NCBI GenBank assembly: GCA_040756905.1
Contig: JBFLYD010000031.1
Span: 1 to 61,593, forward strand
From: Acidobacteriota bacterium
GTDB taxonomy: Bacteria; Acidobacteriota; Aminicenantia; JBFLYD01
DNA: 61,593 nt
Direction: 5' to 3'
Positions 16,052 through 25,739 of this stretch are shown here, piece after piece. The position numbers were made by a program, and so were the translations under genes. The notes beneath the pieces were generated by a model that searched no databases, was not told the origin of the DNA, and was given only the letters and a program-made list of their open reading frames with translations. Within the stretch, counting starts at the first letter, position 1, and each line of letters begins with the position of its first letter.

Positions 16052-18115
16052 ATGTATCAAGACATTATAAATTACCTAAAAAATGAGGATTTATCTTTTT
16101 CAAAACTGATAAAAAAAATTGAAAAAAATAGAAAATTTAAGGAACTTTCATACAAAAGAAAACGCGTCTTATTACGAAAAACCTTAAGGGAGATGATAAA
16201 AAATAAGGTAGTCTCTGTTTCAAGAAAAAACATTAGATTAACTGGAAAACAGAAAACTCAAAAGGGGATTTTCCTGAGTACAAACCATGGATATGGCTTT
16301 GTATCAATTGAAGACTCAAAAGAAGAAGTTTTTATTCCCAGAAAACATACAGGAAATGCTATCCATGGAGACCTGGTGGAAATATCTGTTACTAAAGGAA
16401 AAAATGGTAGTTTTGAAGGAAAAGTCATCAAGACAATTAAAAGGAAGAAAACTTCAATCCATGGGTATGTAGAAAAAATGGCTGATTCTTTCTATCTTTT
16501 TCCCATCGATAAAAAATTCCCCCCTCTCAAACTTGTTAATAAATCCATAAAAGATAATTCCTCGTTAGTTGAAGCTGAAATCATTTCAAATGAATCAGCT
16601 AAAATTAAAAGAATTATAAACATTGAAGAAAAGCAAAAAGATGTTGAAGTTGTTGTAAATGAATTTAATTTACATAAAGAGCTCAGTGAATCTGCTCTTA
16701 AAGAGCTCGATGGCATTAATTGTGAAATAAGCGATGAAGACAAGAGACAAAGGGTTGACCTGAGGGAAAAAATTATATTTACAATTGATGGGGATGATGC
16801 CAAGGATTTTGATGATGCAGTCTCTTTGGAAAAACTTAAGGATGGAAATTATCTCCTGGGCGTTCATATTGCTGATGTTTCTCATTATGTAAAAAAAGGA
16901 ACTTTTTTAGACAAAGAAGCTTTAGAGCGAGGCGTGAGCGTCTATTTCCCGGAAAAGGTGATACCCATGTTACCACCAAAACTATCCGAAAATGTCTGTA
17001 GCTTAAATCCAAATGAAGATAAATTAGCTCTATCCATTTTTTTAGAATTTAATGAAGAAGGCAAACTCCTGAAAACGAAGTTTTTCCAATCAATTATAAA
17101 AAGTAAATTCCGAATGACCTATAAAAATGTTGAAAAAATTTTGCAGGGTGATAAAAATCTCATAAAAAAATATTCAAAAATTTATAAAACAATCATATGG
17201 ATGCATGAATTGGCTGAAAAATTATGGAACAGGAGAAAGGAAGATGGGAGTCTTGATTTTGACCTTCCTGAGCCGGGCTTTTACTTAGACAATGCTGGAA
17301 AAATATTTAAAATTGACATAAATTATAGGTTGAGCAGTGAAAGAATAATTGAAGAATTTATGCTTACTGCAAATGCAACAGTTGCAACTCATCTTTCAAA
17401 AATGCAAGTCCCGATGATATATAGAATCCATGAGGAACCAGATGCTAAAAAATTAGAAAATTTGAATAATTATCTAAAGCATTTTGGAATTCCTATCATA
17501 AAAAACGGAAAACAAAGTTATGAGTTCCAGAAAGCCCTTAAAAAAGTTACTGAATGTGAGAACAGCTTGTTTTTACAATTGATGATTTTGAAGTCTTTAA
17601 AGCTTGCAAAATATTCCCATGAAAATTACGGGCACTATGGACTTGCAAAACAATATTACACGCATTTCACCTCTCCCATAAGAAGATATCCGGATTTAAT
17701 AATGCACAGGGTTTTAAAAAATTTCTTAATTTCAGAACAACAGGAATACACGCCTGAGGAATTAAAATCTATTTCCAACCTGTCTTCTTTTAACGAAAGA
17801 AATGGGGATGATGCAGAAAATTTTCTTACTAAGTGGAGAATCTTAAGATATTTAAAATCTAAACTCGGGGAAAGATTTTCTGGAACTATTTCCAAGTTTA
17901 ATTCAAGGGGAATTGAGGTTATACTTGATGAAAATTTTATTGAGGGTAAAATACCCTATTCTGATATTGATAGAGACTATTACATAATTTCAAAAAGCAA
18001 ACTTACTATAAAAGGAAAGAGGAGTGGTAGAACTTTCAAAGTGGGGCAGAAGCTGGATTTAACATTATCTTCCGTAGATCTTAAAAAAATGGAAATTCTT
18101 TTATCTTTGAATTAA
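16052..18115 (+). CDS. rnr: Ribonuclease R family 3'-5' exoribonuclease
   Basis: This 687-residue RNB nuclease degrades structured RNA. Residues 1-65 form the winged-helix region. A cold-shock domain follows (GYGFVSIEDSKEEVFIPRKH). The RNB catalytic domain starts near 230 with FTIDGDDAKDFDDAVSLEK, whose aspartates bind magnesium, and continues through GVHIADVSHYVKKGT and YTHFTSPIRRYPDLIMHR. The C-terminal 80 residues form an S1 domain. It is somewhat shorter than the E. coli protein because the basic tail is missing. The stop is 2 bp before pgi, so rnr and pgi are co-translated. It may act with the upstream PUR-like protein. Confidence 0.95.
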   Translation: MYQDIINYLKNEDLSFSKLIKKIEKNRKFKELSYKRKRVLLRKTLREMIKNKVVSVSRKNIRLTGKQKTQKGIFLSTNHGYGFVSIEDSKEEVFIPRKHTGNAIHGDLVEISVTKGKNGSFEGKVIKTIKRKKTSIHGYVEKMADSFYLFPIDKKFPPLKLVNKSIKDNSSLVEAEIISNESAKIKRIINIEEKQKDVEVVVNEFNLHKELSESALKELDGINCEISDEDKRQRVDLREKIIFTIDGDDAKDFDDAVSLEKLKDGNYLLGVHIADVSHYVKKGTFLDKEALERGVSVYFPEKVIPMLPPKLSENVCSLNPNEDKLALSIFLEFNEEGKLLKTKFFQSIIKSKFRMTYKNVEKILQGDKNLIKKYSKIYKTIIWMHELAEKLWNRRKEDGSLDFDLPEPGFYLDNAGKIFKIDINYRLSSERIIEEFMLTANATVATHLSKMQVPMIYRIHEEPDAKKLENLNNYLKHFGIPIIKNGKQSYEFQKALKKVTECENSLFLQLMILKSLKLAKYSHENYGHYGLAKQYYTHFTSPIRRYPDLIMHRVLKNFLISEQQEYTPEELKSISNLSSFNERNGDDAENFLTKWRILRYLKSKLGERFSGTISKFNSRGIEVILDENFIEGKIPYSDIDRDYYIISKSKLTIKGKRSGRTFKVGQKLDLTLSSVDLKKMEILLSLN

Positions 18116-18117
18116 AA

Positions 18118-19452
18118 ATGGAAGAAAAAATAAACATAGACATAAAATTCTGCCTTACAAACCACATAGGAAATTCAGGCTTATCCATTAATGAAATAAA
18201 AGAAAAATATAATGTTCATAGAAAAAAAATAAAAAACCTTATAAAAAATATAGAAGAAATTAAGTTTTTAGATTTCTCTTTCCTGGAGAATGAGGCAAAA
18301 AAAATCTGGGATTTTTCTCAGAGAAAAGCAAAAAAATACAACGACTTTGTTTTAGTGGGAATTGGAGGTTCTTCTTTAGGAACGGAAACAATCTTTCATG
18401 CCTTAAAACCTGCTTTCTACAACCTTCTTTCCAAAAAAGAAAGAAACCGCTATCCTCGATTCTTTATTCTTGATAATCCAGATCCAGATTATTTAAATTC
18501 TCTTTTAGATACAATAGATATCAAAAATACATTCTTCAATTTTGTGTCAAAATCAGGAAAAACTTTAGAGACAATTTCTAACTTTCTGGTTTTAATGGAG
18601 AAAATTATTAAAAAGTTTCCAGGCAAAAGCTATAGTAAAAATATTTCAATAACCTCCTGTCCCTCAGACGGGGTTCTTTTAAAAATAGCAAAAAAAGAAA
18701 AAATTTCTCTTTTTGAAATTCCTAAATGGATTCCTGGAAGATTTTCAGTTCTTTCATCTGCTAGTCTTTTGCCTGCTTCTTTCATAGGAATTAACCCCTA
18801 TGAAATTATAAATGGCGCAAGATATATATTTCCCTCCCTTATTTCTGAAAATATGAATGAAAACCTTTCGCTTCTTTCGGCAATAATCTTAATTCTATTT
18901 TATGAAAAAAATAAATTTATCCATGTGATAATGCCCTATTCAAATTCGCTGTTTTATTTAGCTGATTGGTACTCACAATTATGGGCGGAAAGCCTCGGGA
19001 AGGAGAAAAATACCAAGGGAGATATAATTAACTGGGGACAGACCCCATTAAAAGCAAAGGGGCCGCAAGATCAGCATTCGCTTCTTCAATTGTTTATCGA
19101 AGGACCTAAGGATAAAATATTCACTTTTTTAGAAATTGAAAAATTCAAAACTGATTTCAGGTTACCAGATACCTTTACGGAAGAATATTCTGAGATAGAC
19201 TATTTACAAAATAAGTTTTTGTCAGAAATAATCAAAAACGAAAAAATAGGCACAGAAATTTCCTTAAAGGAAAACCTTGTTCCATCTTTTTCGATAAGAA
19301 TTCCTTGTGTTACACCTTTTTATTTAGGTCAGCTTTTTATTCTCTTCGAATTACAGACAATTTATGCTGCCGAAATACTGGAAGTTAACCCTTTTGATCA
19401 ACCTGCTGTGGAATTGGGGAAAAAAATTACACAAAAACTTCTAACAAAGTAG
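18118..19452 (+). CDS. pgi: Glucose-6-phosphate isomerase
   Basis: The 444-residue protein interconverts glucose 6-phosphate and fructose 6-phosphate. GIGGSSLGTETIFHAL, FVSKSGKTLETISNF (the SIS-domain phosphate site) and KGPQDQHSLLQLFIEGP are PGI signatures; QDQHS includes the catalytic His. The length fits the shorter bacterial/Thermotoga-like type rather than the 550-residue enterobacterial one. It begins 2 bp after rnr. It is the only glycolytic gene in the window. Confidence 0.93.
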   Translation: MEEKINIDIKFCLTNHIGNSGLSINEIKEKYNVHRKKIKNLIKNIEEIKFLDFSFLENEAKKIWDFSQRKAKKYNDFVLVGIGGSSLGTETIFHALKPAFYNLLSKKERNRYPRFFILDNPDPDYLNSLLDTIDIKNTFFNFVSKSGKTLETISNFLVLMEKIIKKFPGKSYSKNISITSCPSDGVLLKIAKKEKISLFEIPKWIPGRFSVLSSASLLPASFIGINPYEIINGARYIFPSLISENMNENLSLLSAIILILFYEKNKFIHVIMPYSNSLFYLADWYSQLWAESLGKEKNTKGDIINWGQTPLKAKGPQDQHSLLQLFIEGPKDKIFTFLEIEKFKTDFRLPDTFTEEYSEIDYLQNKFLSEIIKNEKIGTEISLKENLVPSFSIRIPCVTPFYLGQLFILFELQTIYAAEILEVNPFDQPAVELGKKITQKLLTK

Positions 19453-19469
19453 TTCTAAATAAGAAACCC

Positions 19470-20549
19470 ATGATTTTTGACTCTGTTATTTTAAATGATT
19501 TTGACAAAATTGAATTTTTTTTCAAAAAAAATATACCCATCCAATTAGAAATTTCTGAAATTAAATTTAAAAGACATGCAAATATAAGAATAATCGATAA
19601 AGCAAACCCAATTCTGATTCGGATAAAAGTCAATAAGAAAATCAATGTTAAGTGGGGGGATGAGATCAATATTTTTTTGAATAATAATGTATTAAGAATA
19701 AAAGTATTAAATGTAAATTCAAATTTCATAAAAGGCAGCCTGAAAAAGAAATACATAAATTTTCTGAGAAGCATTTTAAACGCTGATGAAGAAACTTTAA
19801 TCTCTTGCTTATGTGAATATAAAAAAATTCATGGTGTATCTCAAAATGAAATCAGGTCTTTTTTAAGAATAAATGAAAAAGAATTGGAAAAATTATTGAC
19901 GAATTTAGAACGAAAGGGTGTAATCAAAATAATTTCTTTTTCCCCTTTTTTCATATTAAAAAATGAAGGCATAGATTTTATAAAAGAAAAGATATTCGAA
20001 AAAGTAACGAAGCTCACAAAAAAAGATTTCCATGATTTTAAAATTGCAAGGGATGTACTGAGAAAAAAAATAAGTCCAAGTATAAATGATATTATTTTAG
20101 ACCTTGCATTAAAGAAACTGGAGAAAGAAAAAAGAATATTTCTTTCAAAAGATTTTGTCCATTCAAAAATTTCAGAAATTCCTCTTTTGGAACATGAAAA
20201 AAAATTAATAGAGAAATTAGAAAAATACATCCAGGAAGGCAAAATATCCGATTTAAATAATTTGGAAGAAAAGTTTAACCTTCCCAGAAAAACAATTTTC
20301 AAATTAATTTATTTCCTTATAGAAGAAAAAAAGATTTTTAATATAAAAAAAGAGTACTTTTTAAGTTTACAATGGGTTGAAGAGATACTGAAAAAAATAA
20401 AATTAGAAGATAAAAAAATATTAACCATTGCAGACTTTAAAAAAATAACCGGGCTTTCAAGAAAATATCTGATACCTTTTCTTGAATTTCTCGATATGGC
20501 TGGAATCACAAAACGAATTGGCAATAAAAGAGAAATACTAATAAAATAA
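19470..20549 (+). CDS. SelB-like winged-helix protein without a GTPase domain
   Basis: The 359-residue protein ends with FKKITGLSRKYLIPFLEFLD followed by MAGITKRIGNKREIL, nearly the invariant end of the selenocysteine elongation factor SelB, where the fourth winged helix binds the SECIS hairpin. Residues about 100-359 would hold the four winged helices, and residues 1-95 look like the beta-barrel domain III. The G domain and domain II (about 270 residues in normal SelB) are absent. There is no room for them, since pgi ends 17 bp upstream. It cannot act as a GTPase. Whether it is a degenerate selB or a separate RNA-binding factor is unknown. No selA, selC or selD is seen here. Confidence 0.6.
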   Translation: MIFDSVILNDFDKIEFFFKKNIPIQLEISEIKFKRHANIRIIDKANPILIRIKVNKKINVKWGDEINIFLNNNVLRIKVLNVNSNFIKGSLKKKYINFLRSILNADEETLISCLCEYKKIHGVSQNEIRSFLRINEKELEKLLTNLERKGVIKIISFSPFFILKNEGIDFIKEKIFEKVTKLTKKDFHDFKIARDVLRKKISPSINDIILDLALKKLEKEKRIFLSKDFVHSKISEIPLLEHEKKLIEKLEKYIQEGKISDLNNLEEKFNLPRKTIFKLIYFLIEEKKIFNIKKEYFLSLQWVEEILKKIKLEDKKILTIADFKKITGLSRKYLIPFLEFLDMAGITKRIGNKREILIK

Positions 20550-20554
20550 ATCCG

Positions 20555-22540
20555 CTATTTTTCTTTTTTTGATAATATTTTATCGAGTTTATTGCCTAAA
20601 ATGCTTATCTTTGTATAGTCTTTAGCAGGTTTTACCACTTCCTGATCCATTCCTTTTTTAATTTCTTTAGATTGGGAAATCTCCTCTTGTGTTTTTACAT
20701 AATAATCCAATTCCTTTTCCTTTTCTTCAAGTTCTATTTTTTCTTCAATAATTCTCCTCATCCCTTTCCTCCCTCTAAAATCTCTATCAAACTTTCTGGC
20801 TTTCCTCTTCTCTTCTATTTTTTTTAACTCTTCAAGTTCTTTCAAATAAGCACCTTTTTTCCCCTCATCTTCCTTCTTCTCTTCGAGTTCTGCATATGTT
20901 TCCGGTTCTTTCCCCTCTCTCATTGTAAATATTTTTTCCTCCTCTTCTGGCTTTTCCAACTTTGATAAATCCAGGTAAAAATAACCTTTTTCTTCCTCTG
21001 AGGGGAAAAATTCTGGATTTCCGAATAAAACCAAATTTATTTTTTCTTTAGATGTTTTCCTTAACAAATCACAGATATGATAACACTTTAAAATGTGTAA
21101 TTTATAATTTTCGCTTTCTATACCAAACTTTTTAAACAAAAAATACATTAAATCTAACAGGTTATCCATCTTATCAACTTCTTTATAACATTCCTCTAAA
21201 TGCTCTAATTCATCTTCTAAAAAAATTAATTTATTTACTTCTGCATGACTCTCTATTATTTCACTGGAGACTTTAAAACTCTGAGTTTGAGCATCATAAT
21301 AAACTTTTTTTGATGTTAAAATCTTTTTTGATTTTCGAAATGAAAAAGAAAATTTATTTTTTGCCTCTTTTTCTAAAAATAGCAATGCTCCCTGAAATGG
21401 TGAATGCTCTTCGTAAGCTTGAGAAAGCCCTAAAATAAAATTATCCTCTGGATAATAAAAAACTTTATAACTTTTATTCTTATCTTTATCTAAAAAAATC
21501 AATTCCCTTTCATTTTCAAAAATAAAGGATAAATCCTTAGGTATACCAAGTCCTCCCGAAATAATTTCTCTCCAGGTCAGATAAAATCTAAAATGGGAAG
21601 CATTTTCTTTAGATTTTAATGCGGTGTAAAACCTCTTTTTTTCATTTAGAGCCTCTATCTTTGGTATTTTCAGTATTATTTTGTCAAATTCTTTTACTGC
21701 TAAAGGTATGTCTTGTTTTAATCGATTAAAATAATCTAAAGTGTTCCATTTTCCCCATCCTTCTGAAGAAACTCTAACAATTCTATTTTTTCCTTTTGAT
21801 TCAAGAAATTTGTACAAAGAGATACAATAGGAAGTGAATTTTTTATCATTTGGATTAATTTTTAATATCTTTTCAACTAAAATGTCTGTATTTTCTGACT
21901 CACCTTTCTTGTTTAAATAGTTTTCTATTTTATCGATGACATTATCAGGAATTCCTTCTATGAGCTCTTCTAAATACAGATTATTCCCGCAGGAGATGAA
22001 AACCTCTGATTTTTTGATTTTGTTTTCCAGCTCCTTCTTTAGTCTAATTAAATATTTTTTGTCCAGAGAGGGCTCCTGGACTCTTGGGTCATCTTCTTCT
22101 TTCAAATATTCAACAGGTTCAGACCTTCCTGAAAATCCACAGGGGATTAAAATCTGGGCATTGGTTTTTCTCATGTAGTCAAAATGCTGTTTAAACAACC
22201 CTCCTCCATCATACCATACTTCTATCAACTGGCATTTATATTCGGAACTATAAAATTTTCCAATAACTTGTAAAATAACGCCGCCCTGAAAATGTTCAAC
22301 CTTTTCTTTTCCAACCTTTAATTTTTCATCATAATATTTATAAATGAAATCACCAATTTCATAATCAATCTCTGGATTGAAGATCTTAACTCTTTTCCCT
22401 CTTATTAGGGACATCTTTCTATAAGCCAATTGAGATACGGCCTCTTCTAAAGGAAGAGGTGCTCCATTTTGTTTTATAAGAGATTCTACCCAATGGAGAT
22501 CTTCATCTTTTAGTTGTAACTCATCTTGAATTGCACTCAT
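20555..22540 (-). CDS. Large unknown protein with HARE-like N-terminal winged helix and charged C-terminus
   Basis: I do not recognise this 661-residue protein. Residues 8-50 (LKDEDLHWVESLIKQNGAPL, then EEAVSQLAYRKM) look like a HARE/winged-helix unit. They are followed by a beta-rich segment with EIDYEIGDFIYKYYDEKLK and VILQVIGKF, a layout I associate with large uncharacterised proteins in other phyla. The middle 400 residues are mixed alpha/beta without a known motif. From about residue 530 the chain is very rich in Glu and Lys and probably coiled coil. No signal peptide or membrane helix is present. It starts 9 bp after the argF-type gene and closes that operon; its stop is 5 bp from the SelB-like gene's stop. 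Confidence 0.6.
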   Translation of the reverse strand: MSAIQDELQLKDEDLHWVESLIKQNGAPLPLEEAVSQLAYRKMSLIRGKRVKIFNPEIDYEIGDFIYKYYDEKLKVGKEKVEHFQGGVILQVIGKFYSSEYKCQLIEVWYDGGGLFKQHFDYMRKTNAQILIPCGFSGRSEPVEYLKEEDDPRVQEPSLDKKYLIRLKKELENKIKKSEVFISCGNNLYLEELIEGIPDNVIDKIENYLNKKGESENTDILVEKILKINPNDKKFTSYCISLYKFLESKGKNRIVRVSSEGWGKWNTLDYFNRLKQDIPLAVKEFDKIILKIPKIEALNEKKRFYTALKSKENASHFRFYLTWREIISGGLGIPKDLSFIFENERELIFLDKDKNKSYKVFYYPEDNFILGLSQAYEEHSPFQGALLFLEKEAKNKFSFSFRKSKKILTSKKVYYDAQTQSFKVSSEIIESHAEVNKLIFLEDELEHLEECYKEVDKMDNLLDLMYFLFKKFGIESENYKLHILKCYHICDLLRKTSKEKINLVLFGNPEFFPSEEEKGYFYLDLSKLEKPEEEEKIFTMREGKEPETYAELEEKKEDEGKKGAYLKELEELKKIEEKRKARKFDRDFRGRKGMRRIIEEKIELEEKEKELDYYVKTQEEISQSKEIKKGMDQEVVKPAKDYTKISILGNKLDKILSKKEK

Positions 22541-22549
22541 CCTTTAAAA

Positions 22550-23470
22550 CTAACCTCTCAATAATAAATACATTATTGCTTTCTGAACATGCAACCTGTT
22601 TTCAGCCTGATCAAACACAATTGAATTTTTCGAATCTATAACCTCATCGGTTACTTCCTCTCCTCTGTGGGCTGGAAGGCAATGCATAAAATAGGCAGAT
22701 TTTTTTGCCCTTTTAAATAGACCAGAATTTACTTGATAAGGACGAAAAATTCTTTGTCTTGTTTCCTTTTCTTTTTCCTGGCCCATTGAAATCCAGGTAT
22801 CCGTGTAAACTATATCTGCATTCTCTATTGCATTCATCGGATCATTTGTAATTTCAATCTTTAAATTTTTCTTTTTTGTTTCTTTGCTTGAAATTTGAAC
22901 TATTTCTTTTTTGGGTTCATAACCTTTTGGAGTAGCAATTGACATGTTAACTCCAATTTTAACAGCTCCTAAAAGCAATGAATGACACACGTTATTACCA
23001 TCACCAATATAAGCTAATTTAATATCATCAAAAGTTTTCATTTTTTCTTTAATAGTAAAATAGTCTGTCAAAGCTTGACATGGATGCAATAAATCACTCA
23101 ATCCATTAATAACCGGGACATCAGCAAATTTTGCAAGATCTACAACATTTTGATGGTCGAAGGTTCTAATCATTATCAGATCTGCCCATCTCTCCAAGTT
23201 TTTTGCCACATCGTAGATCGATTCCCTCCTTTTTAACTGAATCTCATCTGGACCTAAATAAATTCCATGCCCCCCCATCTGAAATATACCCGTATCAAAC
23301 GTGAATCTTGTTCTGAGAGAAGGTTTCTCAAATATCATGGCAAGAATCTTATCTTTTAATGCATCTCGATATTTTCCAGGATTCTTTTTTACATCTTCAC
23401 TAATCATAAATATTTTCTCTATATCTTCTTCCGATAAATCCCCAATAGAAATCAGATCCTTATCTTTCAT
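22550..23470 (-). CDS. argF: Ornithine carbamoyltransferase
   Basis: The 306-residue protein carries the carbamoyl-phosphate site FEKPSLRTRFTFDTG (S-x-R-T-R), HPCQALTD (HPxQ), and the ornithine-side motifs DTWISMGQE (SMG loop) and HCLPAHRGEEV. The SMG and HCLP motifs favour ornithine over aspartate or acetylornithine as acceptor. It converts carbamoyl phosphate and ornithine to citrulline, or runs backwards with phosphate. Being directly downstream of carbamate kinase suggests the catabolic direction, giving carbamoyl phosphate for ATP formation. No arginine deiminase gene is present. It is the fourth gene of a five-gene operon. Confidence 0.92.
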   Translation of the reverse strand: MKDKDLISIGDLSEEDIEKIFMISEDVKKNPGKYRDALKDKILAMIFEKPSLRTRFTFDTGIFQMGGHGIYLGPDEIQLKRRESIYDVAKNLERWADLIMIRTFDHQNVVDLAKFADVPVINGLSDLLHPCQALTDYFTIKEKMKTFDDIKLAYIGDGNNVCHSLLLGAVKIGVNMSIATPKGYEPKKEIVQISSKETKKKNLKIEITNDPMNAIENADIVYTDTWISMGQEKEKETRQRIFRPYQVNSGLFKRAKKSAYFMHCLPAHRGEEVTDEVIDSKNSIVFDQAENRLHVQKAIMYLLLRG

Positions 23471-23483
23471 CTTTTTATCACCT

Positions 23484-24437
23484 TCATTGAATAATTCTCG
23501 TTCCTGCTCTGTTGATTAAGGAGGCTCGAAGTTTATTTGCAGATGTAATCAAAACTTCCTTACCTCCACCTTCTATAAATTGAATCGCAGCCCTTATTTT
23601 TGGGCCCATCGAGCCCTCTGGAAATTGCCCTTCTTCAAGATACTTCTTGGCTTCGGAGACCCTCATTATATCAATTTCTCTCTGGGTCTCCTTCCCATAA
23701 TCGAGAAAAACTTGATCGATTGAAGTTAAAATAATAAATAAATGAACTCCTACTTCTCTCGCAAGAAGAGATGCCGCATAATCTTTGTCAATCACAGCCT
23801 CCACTCCTTCAAGCATTCCCCTTTTGTTTATGAAAACCGGTATTCCTCCTCCGCCGGCAGAAATAACAATTCTTCCCTCTAAAATAAGACCTCTTATTAT
23901 TCTATGGGGTATTACATCTATTGGCATTGGTGAAGGAACTACTTTTCTCCAGCCTCTCCCTGAATCTTCTACCATAATCCACCTTTTTTCCCTCGCCAGA
24001 ATCTGCGCTCTATAGTGAGTATAGAAAGGGCCTATTGGTTTCGTAGGATTCTTAAAAGCTTCATCATCTCTATCTACTACAACCTGGGTGAGCACTGTTA
24101 CCACTTCCTTATCTATAGATTGTCTTCTCAGCTCGTTTATCAAAGCCTTCTCCAGCATATATCCCATGCTCCCTTCTGTCATTGCACCACAGAGATCCAG
24201 AGTAAAAGGTGGGATTTTATTTGATGCTTCTTCCATCTGGATTAGAATATTCCCGACCTGAGGTCCATTCCCATGAACTATAATAAGTTCATATCCTTTC
24301 TTTACTATTTCAATCATAAGCTTTGCTGCTTTAGTCGAATTTCTCATCTGCTCAATCTGTAATCCTCTCTGGTGAGATGGTAATATAGCATTTCCTCCAA
24401 AAGCAATTAAGGCAATTTTTTGTTTAATCTTCATCAA
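23484..24437 (-). CDS. arcC: Carbamate kinase
   Basis: The 317-residue protein matches carbamate kinase over its length: ALIAFGGNAILPSHQRG (nucleotide loop), VHGNGPQVGNIL, VPSPMPIDVIP, VISAGGGGIPVF and DKDYAASLLAREVG. It transfers phosphate between carbamoyl phosphate and ADP in the cytoplasm, making ATP when run catabolically. It overlaps the upstream GTPase gene by 4 bp and is followed by the ornithine carbamoyltransferase gene. This pairing is the ATP-yielding half of the arginine deiminase or agmatine/purine fermentation routes. Confidence 0.95.
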   Translation of the reverse strand: MMKIKQKIALIAFGGNAILPSHQRGLQIEQMRNSTKAAKLMIEIVKKGYELIIVHGNGPQVGNILIQMEEASNKIPPFTLDLCGAMTEGSMGYMLEKALINELRRQSIDKEVVTVLTQVVVDRDDEAFKNPTKPIGPFYTHYRAQILAREKRWIMVEDSGRGWRKVVPSPMPIDVIPHRIIRGLILEGRIVISAGGGGIPVFINKRGMLEGVEAVIDKDYAASLLAREVGVHLFIILTSIDQVFLDYGKETQREIDIMRVSEAKKYLEEGQFPEGSMGPKIRAAIQFIEGGGKEVLITSANKLRASLINRAGTRIIQ

Positions 24438-25738
24438 AAATCTTTAAGGATTTCTTCAAGAGTCGGGTATCCTATTTCCTGAAGCTCATAATAAACTCTC
24501 ATACTCGGCTTATTTATTTTAATAACTTTCCTTAGATCTATAGGAGTGGCTATTATTACTAAATCTGCCTCGGCGTTATTTATTGTTTCTTCCAGTTCAG
24601 AAATCTGTTTTTCTCCATATCCCATTGCTGGAATCAGATTAGTTATATGGGGATAATTTATAAAAACATCTTTTATCGAACCTGTTGCAAATGGTCTGGG
24701 GTCCACTATCTCTTTAGCTCCATATTTCATAGAAGCCACTATGCCAGCTCCATACCCCATCTCTCCGTGAGTTAATGTGGGACCATCTTCTACTACAATG
24801 ACTCTTTTATTTTTTATTTCTCCATTTCCCTCAACAAAAATAGGAGAGGCAGCTTCAACTATTATAGCTTCAGGGTTTATTTTTCTAATATTTTCTCTTA
24901 GAAGCATTACATTCTCGTTCAGAGCTGTATCAACTTTATTTATAATTATGACATCTGCTCTTCTAAAATTTGTTTCTCCCGGATGGTATTTTAATTCATG
25001 TCCAACTCTGTGAGGATCGCATACAACAATTTCTAAATCACTTTTCAAAAATGGAAAGTCATTGTTACCCCCCTCCCAGAGAATAATCTCTGCTTCTTTT
25101 TCCGCTTCTCTTAATATTTTTTGATAGTCCACACCAGCAAACACAACTGCTCCATTTCTCAAATGAGGCTCATATTCCTCCCTTTCTTCAATTGTACATT
25201 TATACCTGTCAAGATCCTCAAAACTGGAATATCTCTGAAATTCCTGGTCAGACAAATTACCATAAGGCATAGGATGTCTCATTACTACAAGGTTTCTTCC
25301 TTTATCCCTGAGAATCTTGCTGATTCTTCTCGATGTCTGGCTTTTACCACATCCAGTTCTAACCGCACATACTGAAATTACAGGGACTTTACTTTGAAGA
25401 GATGTAAACTTTGGCCCAAGAAAACAAAAATTTGATCCTGCTGCCAAAACTTCAGATGCTTTATGCATTACATACTCATGAGAGACATCGCTGTAAGAAA
25501 AATAAACTTGATCTATATCATATTCTCGAATGAGAGAAACTAAGTGTGACTCAGAGTAAATTGGAATTCCGTCCGGATACATCTTTCCAGCTAGTTCGGG
25601 GGGATATTTTCTTCCCTCTATATCAGGGATTTGAGTTGCGGTGAATGCTACAACTCTGTATTCTGGATTATCTCTGAAATAAACATTAAAATTATGGAAA
25701 TCTCTTCCAGCAGCGCCCATTATCAGAACTTTTTTCAT
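24434..25738 (-). CDS. Cyclic 2,3-diphosphoglycerate synthetase-like P-loop NTPase
   Basis: The 434-residue protein resembles archaeal cyclic 2,3-bisphosphoglycerate synthetase. The N-terminal 140 residues form a Rossmann-like domain (VLIMGAAGRDFHNFN). A P-loop domain follows with VCAVRTGCGKSQTSRRI, LWEGGNNDFPF and INKVDTA (an NKxD-like element). The archaeal enzyme makes the thermoprotectant cDPG with ATP. Bacterial members are untested, and the neighbours here (aminotransferase, carbamate kinase, carbamoyltransferase) suggest a role in amino-acid or carbamoyl-phosphate metabolism. ATG 25738 is chosen over an upstream start at 25807 that would overlap the aminotransferase. It overlaps arcC by 4 bp. 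Confidence 0.75.
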   Translation of the reverse strand: MKKVLIMGAAGRDFHNFNVYFRDNPEYRVVAFTATQIPDIEGRKYPPELAGKMYPDGIPIYSESHLVSLIREYDIDQVYFSYSDVSHEYVMHKASEVLAAGSNFCFLGPKFTSLQSKVPVISVCAVRTGCGKSQTSRRISKILRDKGRNLVVMRHPMPYGNLSDQEFQRYSSFEDLDRYKCTIEEREEYEPHLRNGAVVFAGVDYQKILREAEKEAEIILWEGGNNDFPFLKSDLEIVVCDPHRVGHELKYHPGETNFRRADVIIINKVDTALNENVMLLRENIRKINPEAIIVEAASPIFVEGNGEIKNKRVIVVEDGPTLTHGEMGYGAGIVASMKYGAKEIVDPRPFATGSIKDVFINYPHITNLIPAMGYGEKQISELEETINNAEADLVIIATPIDLRKVIKINKPSMRVYYELQEIGYPTLEEILKDF

Positions 25739-25739
25739 T

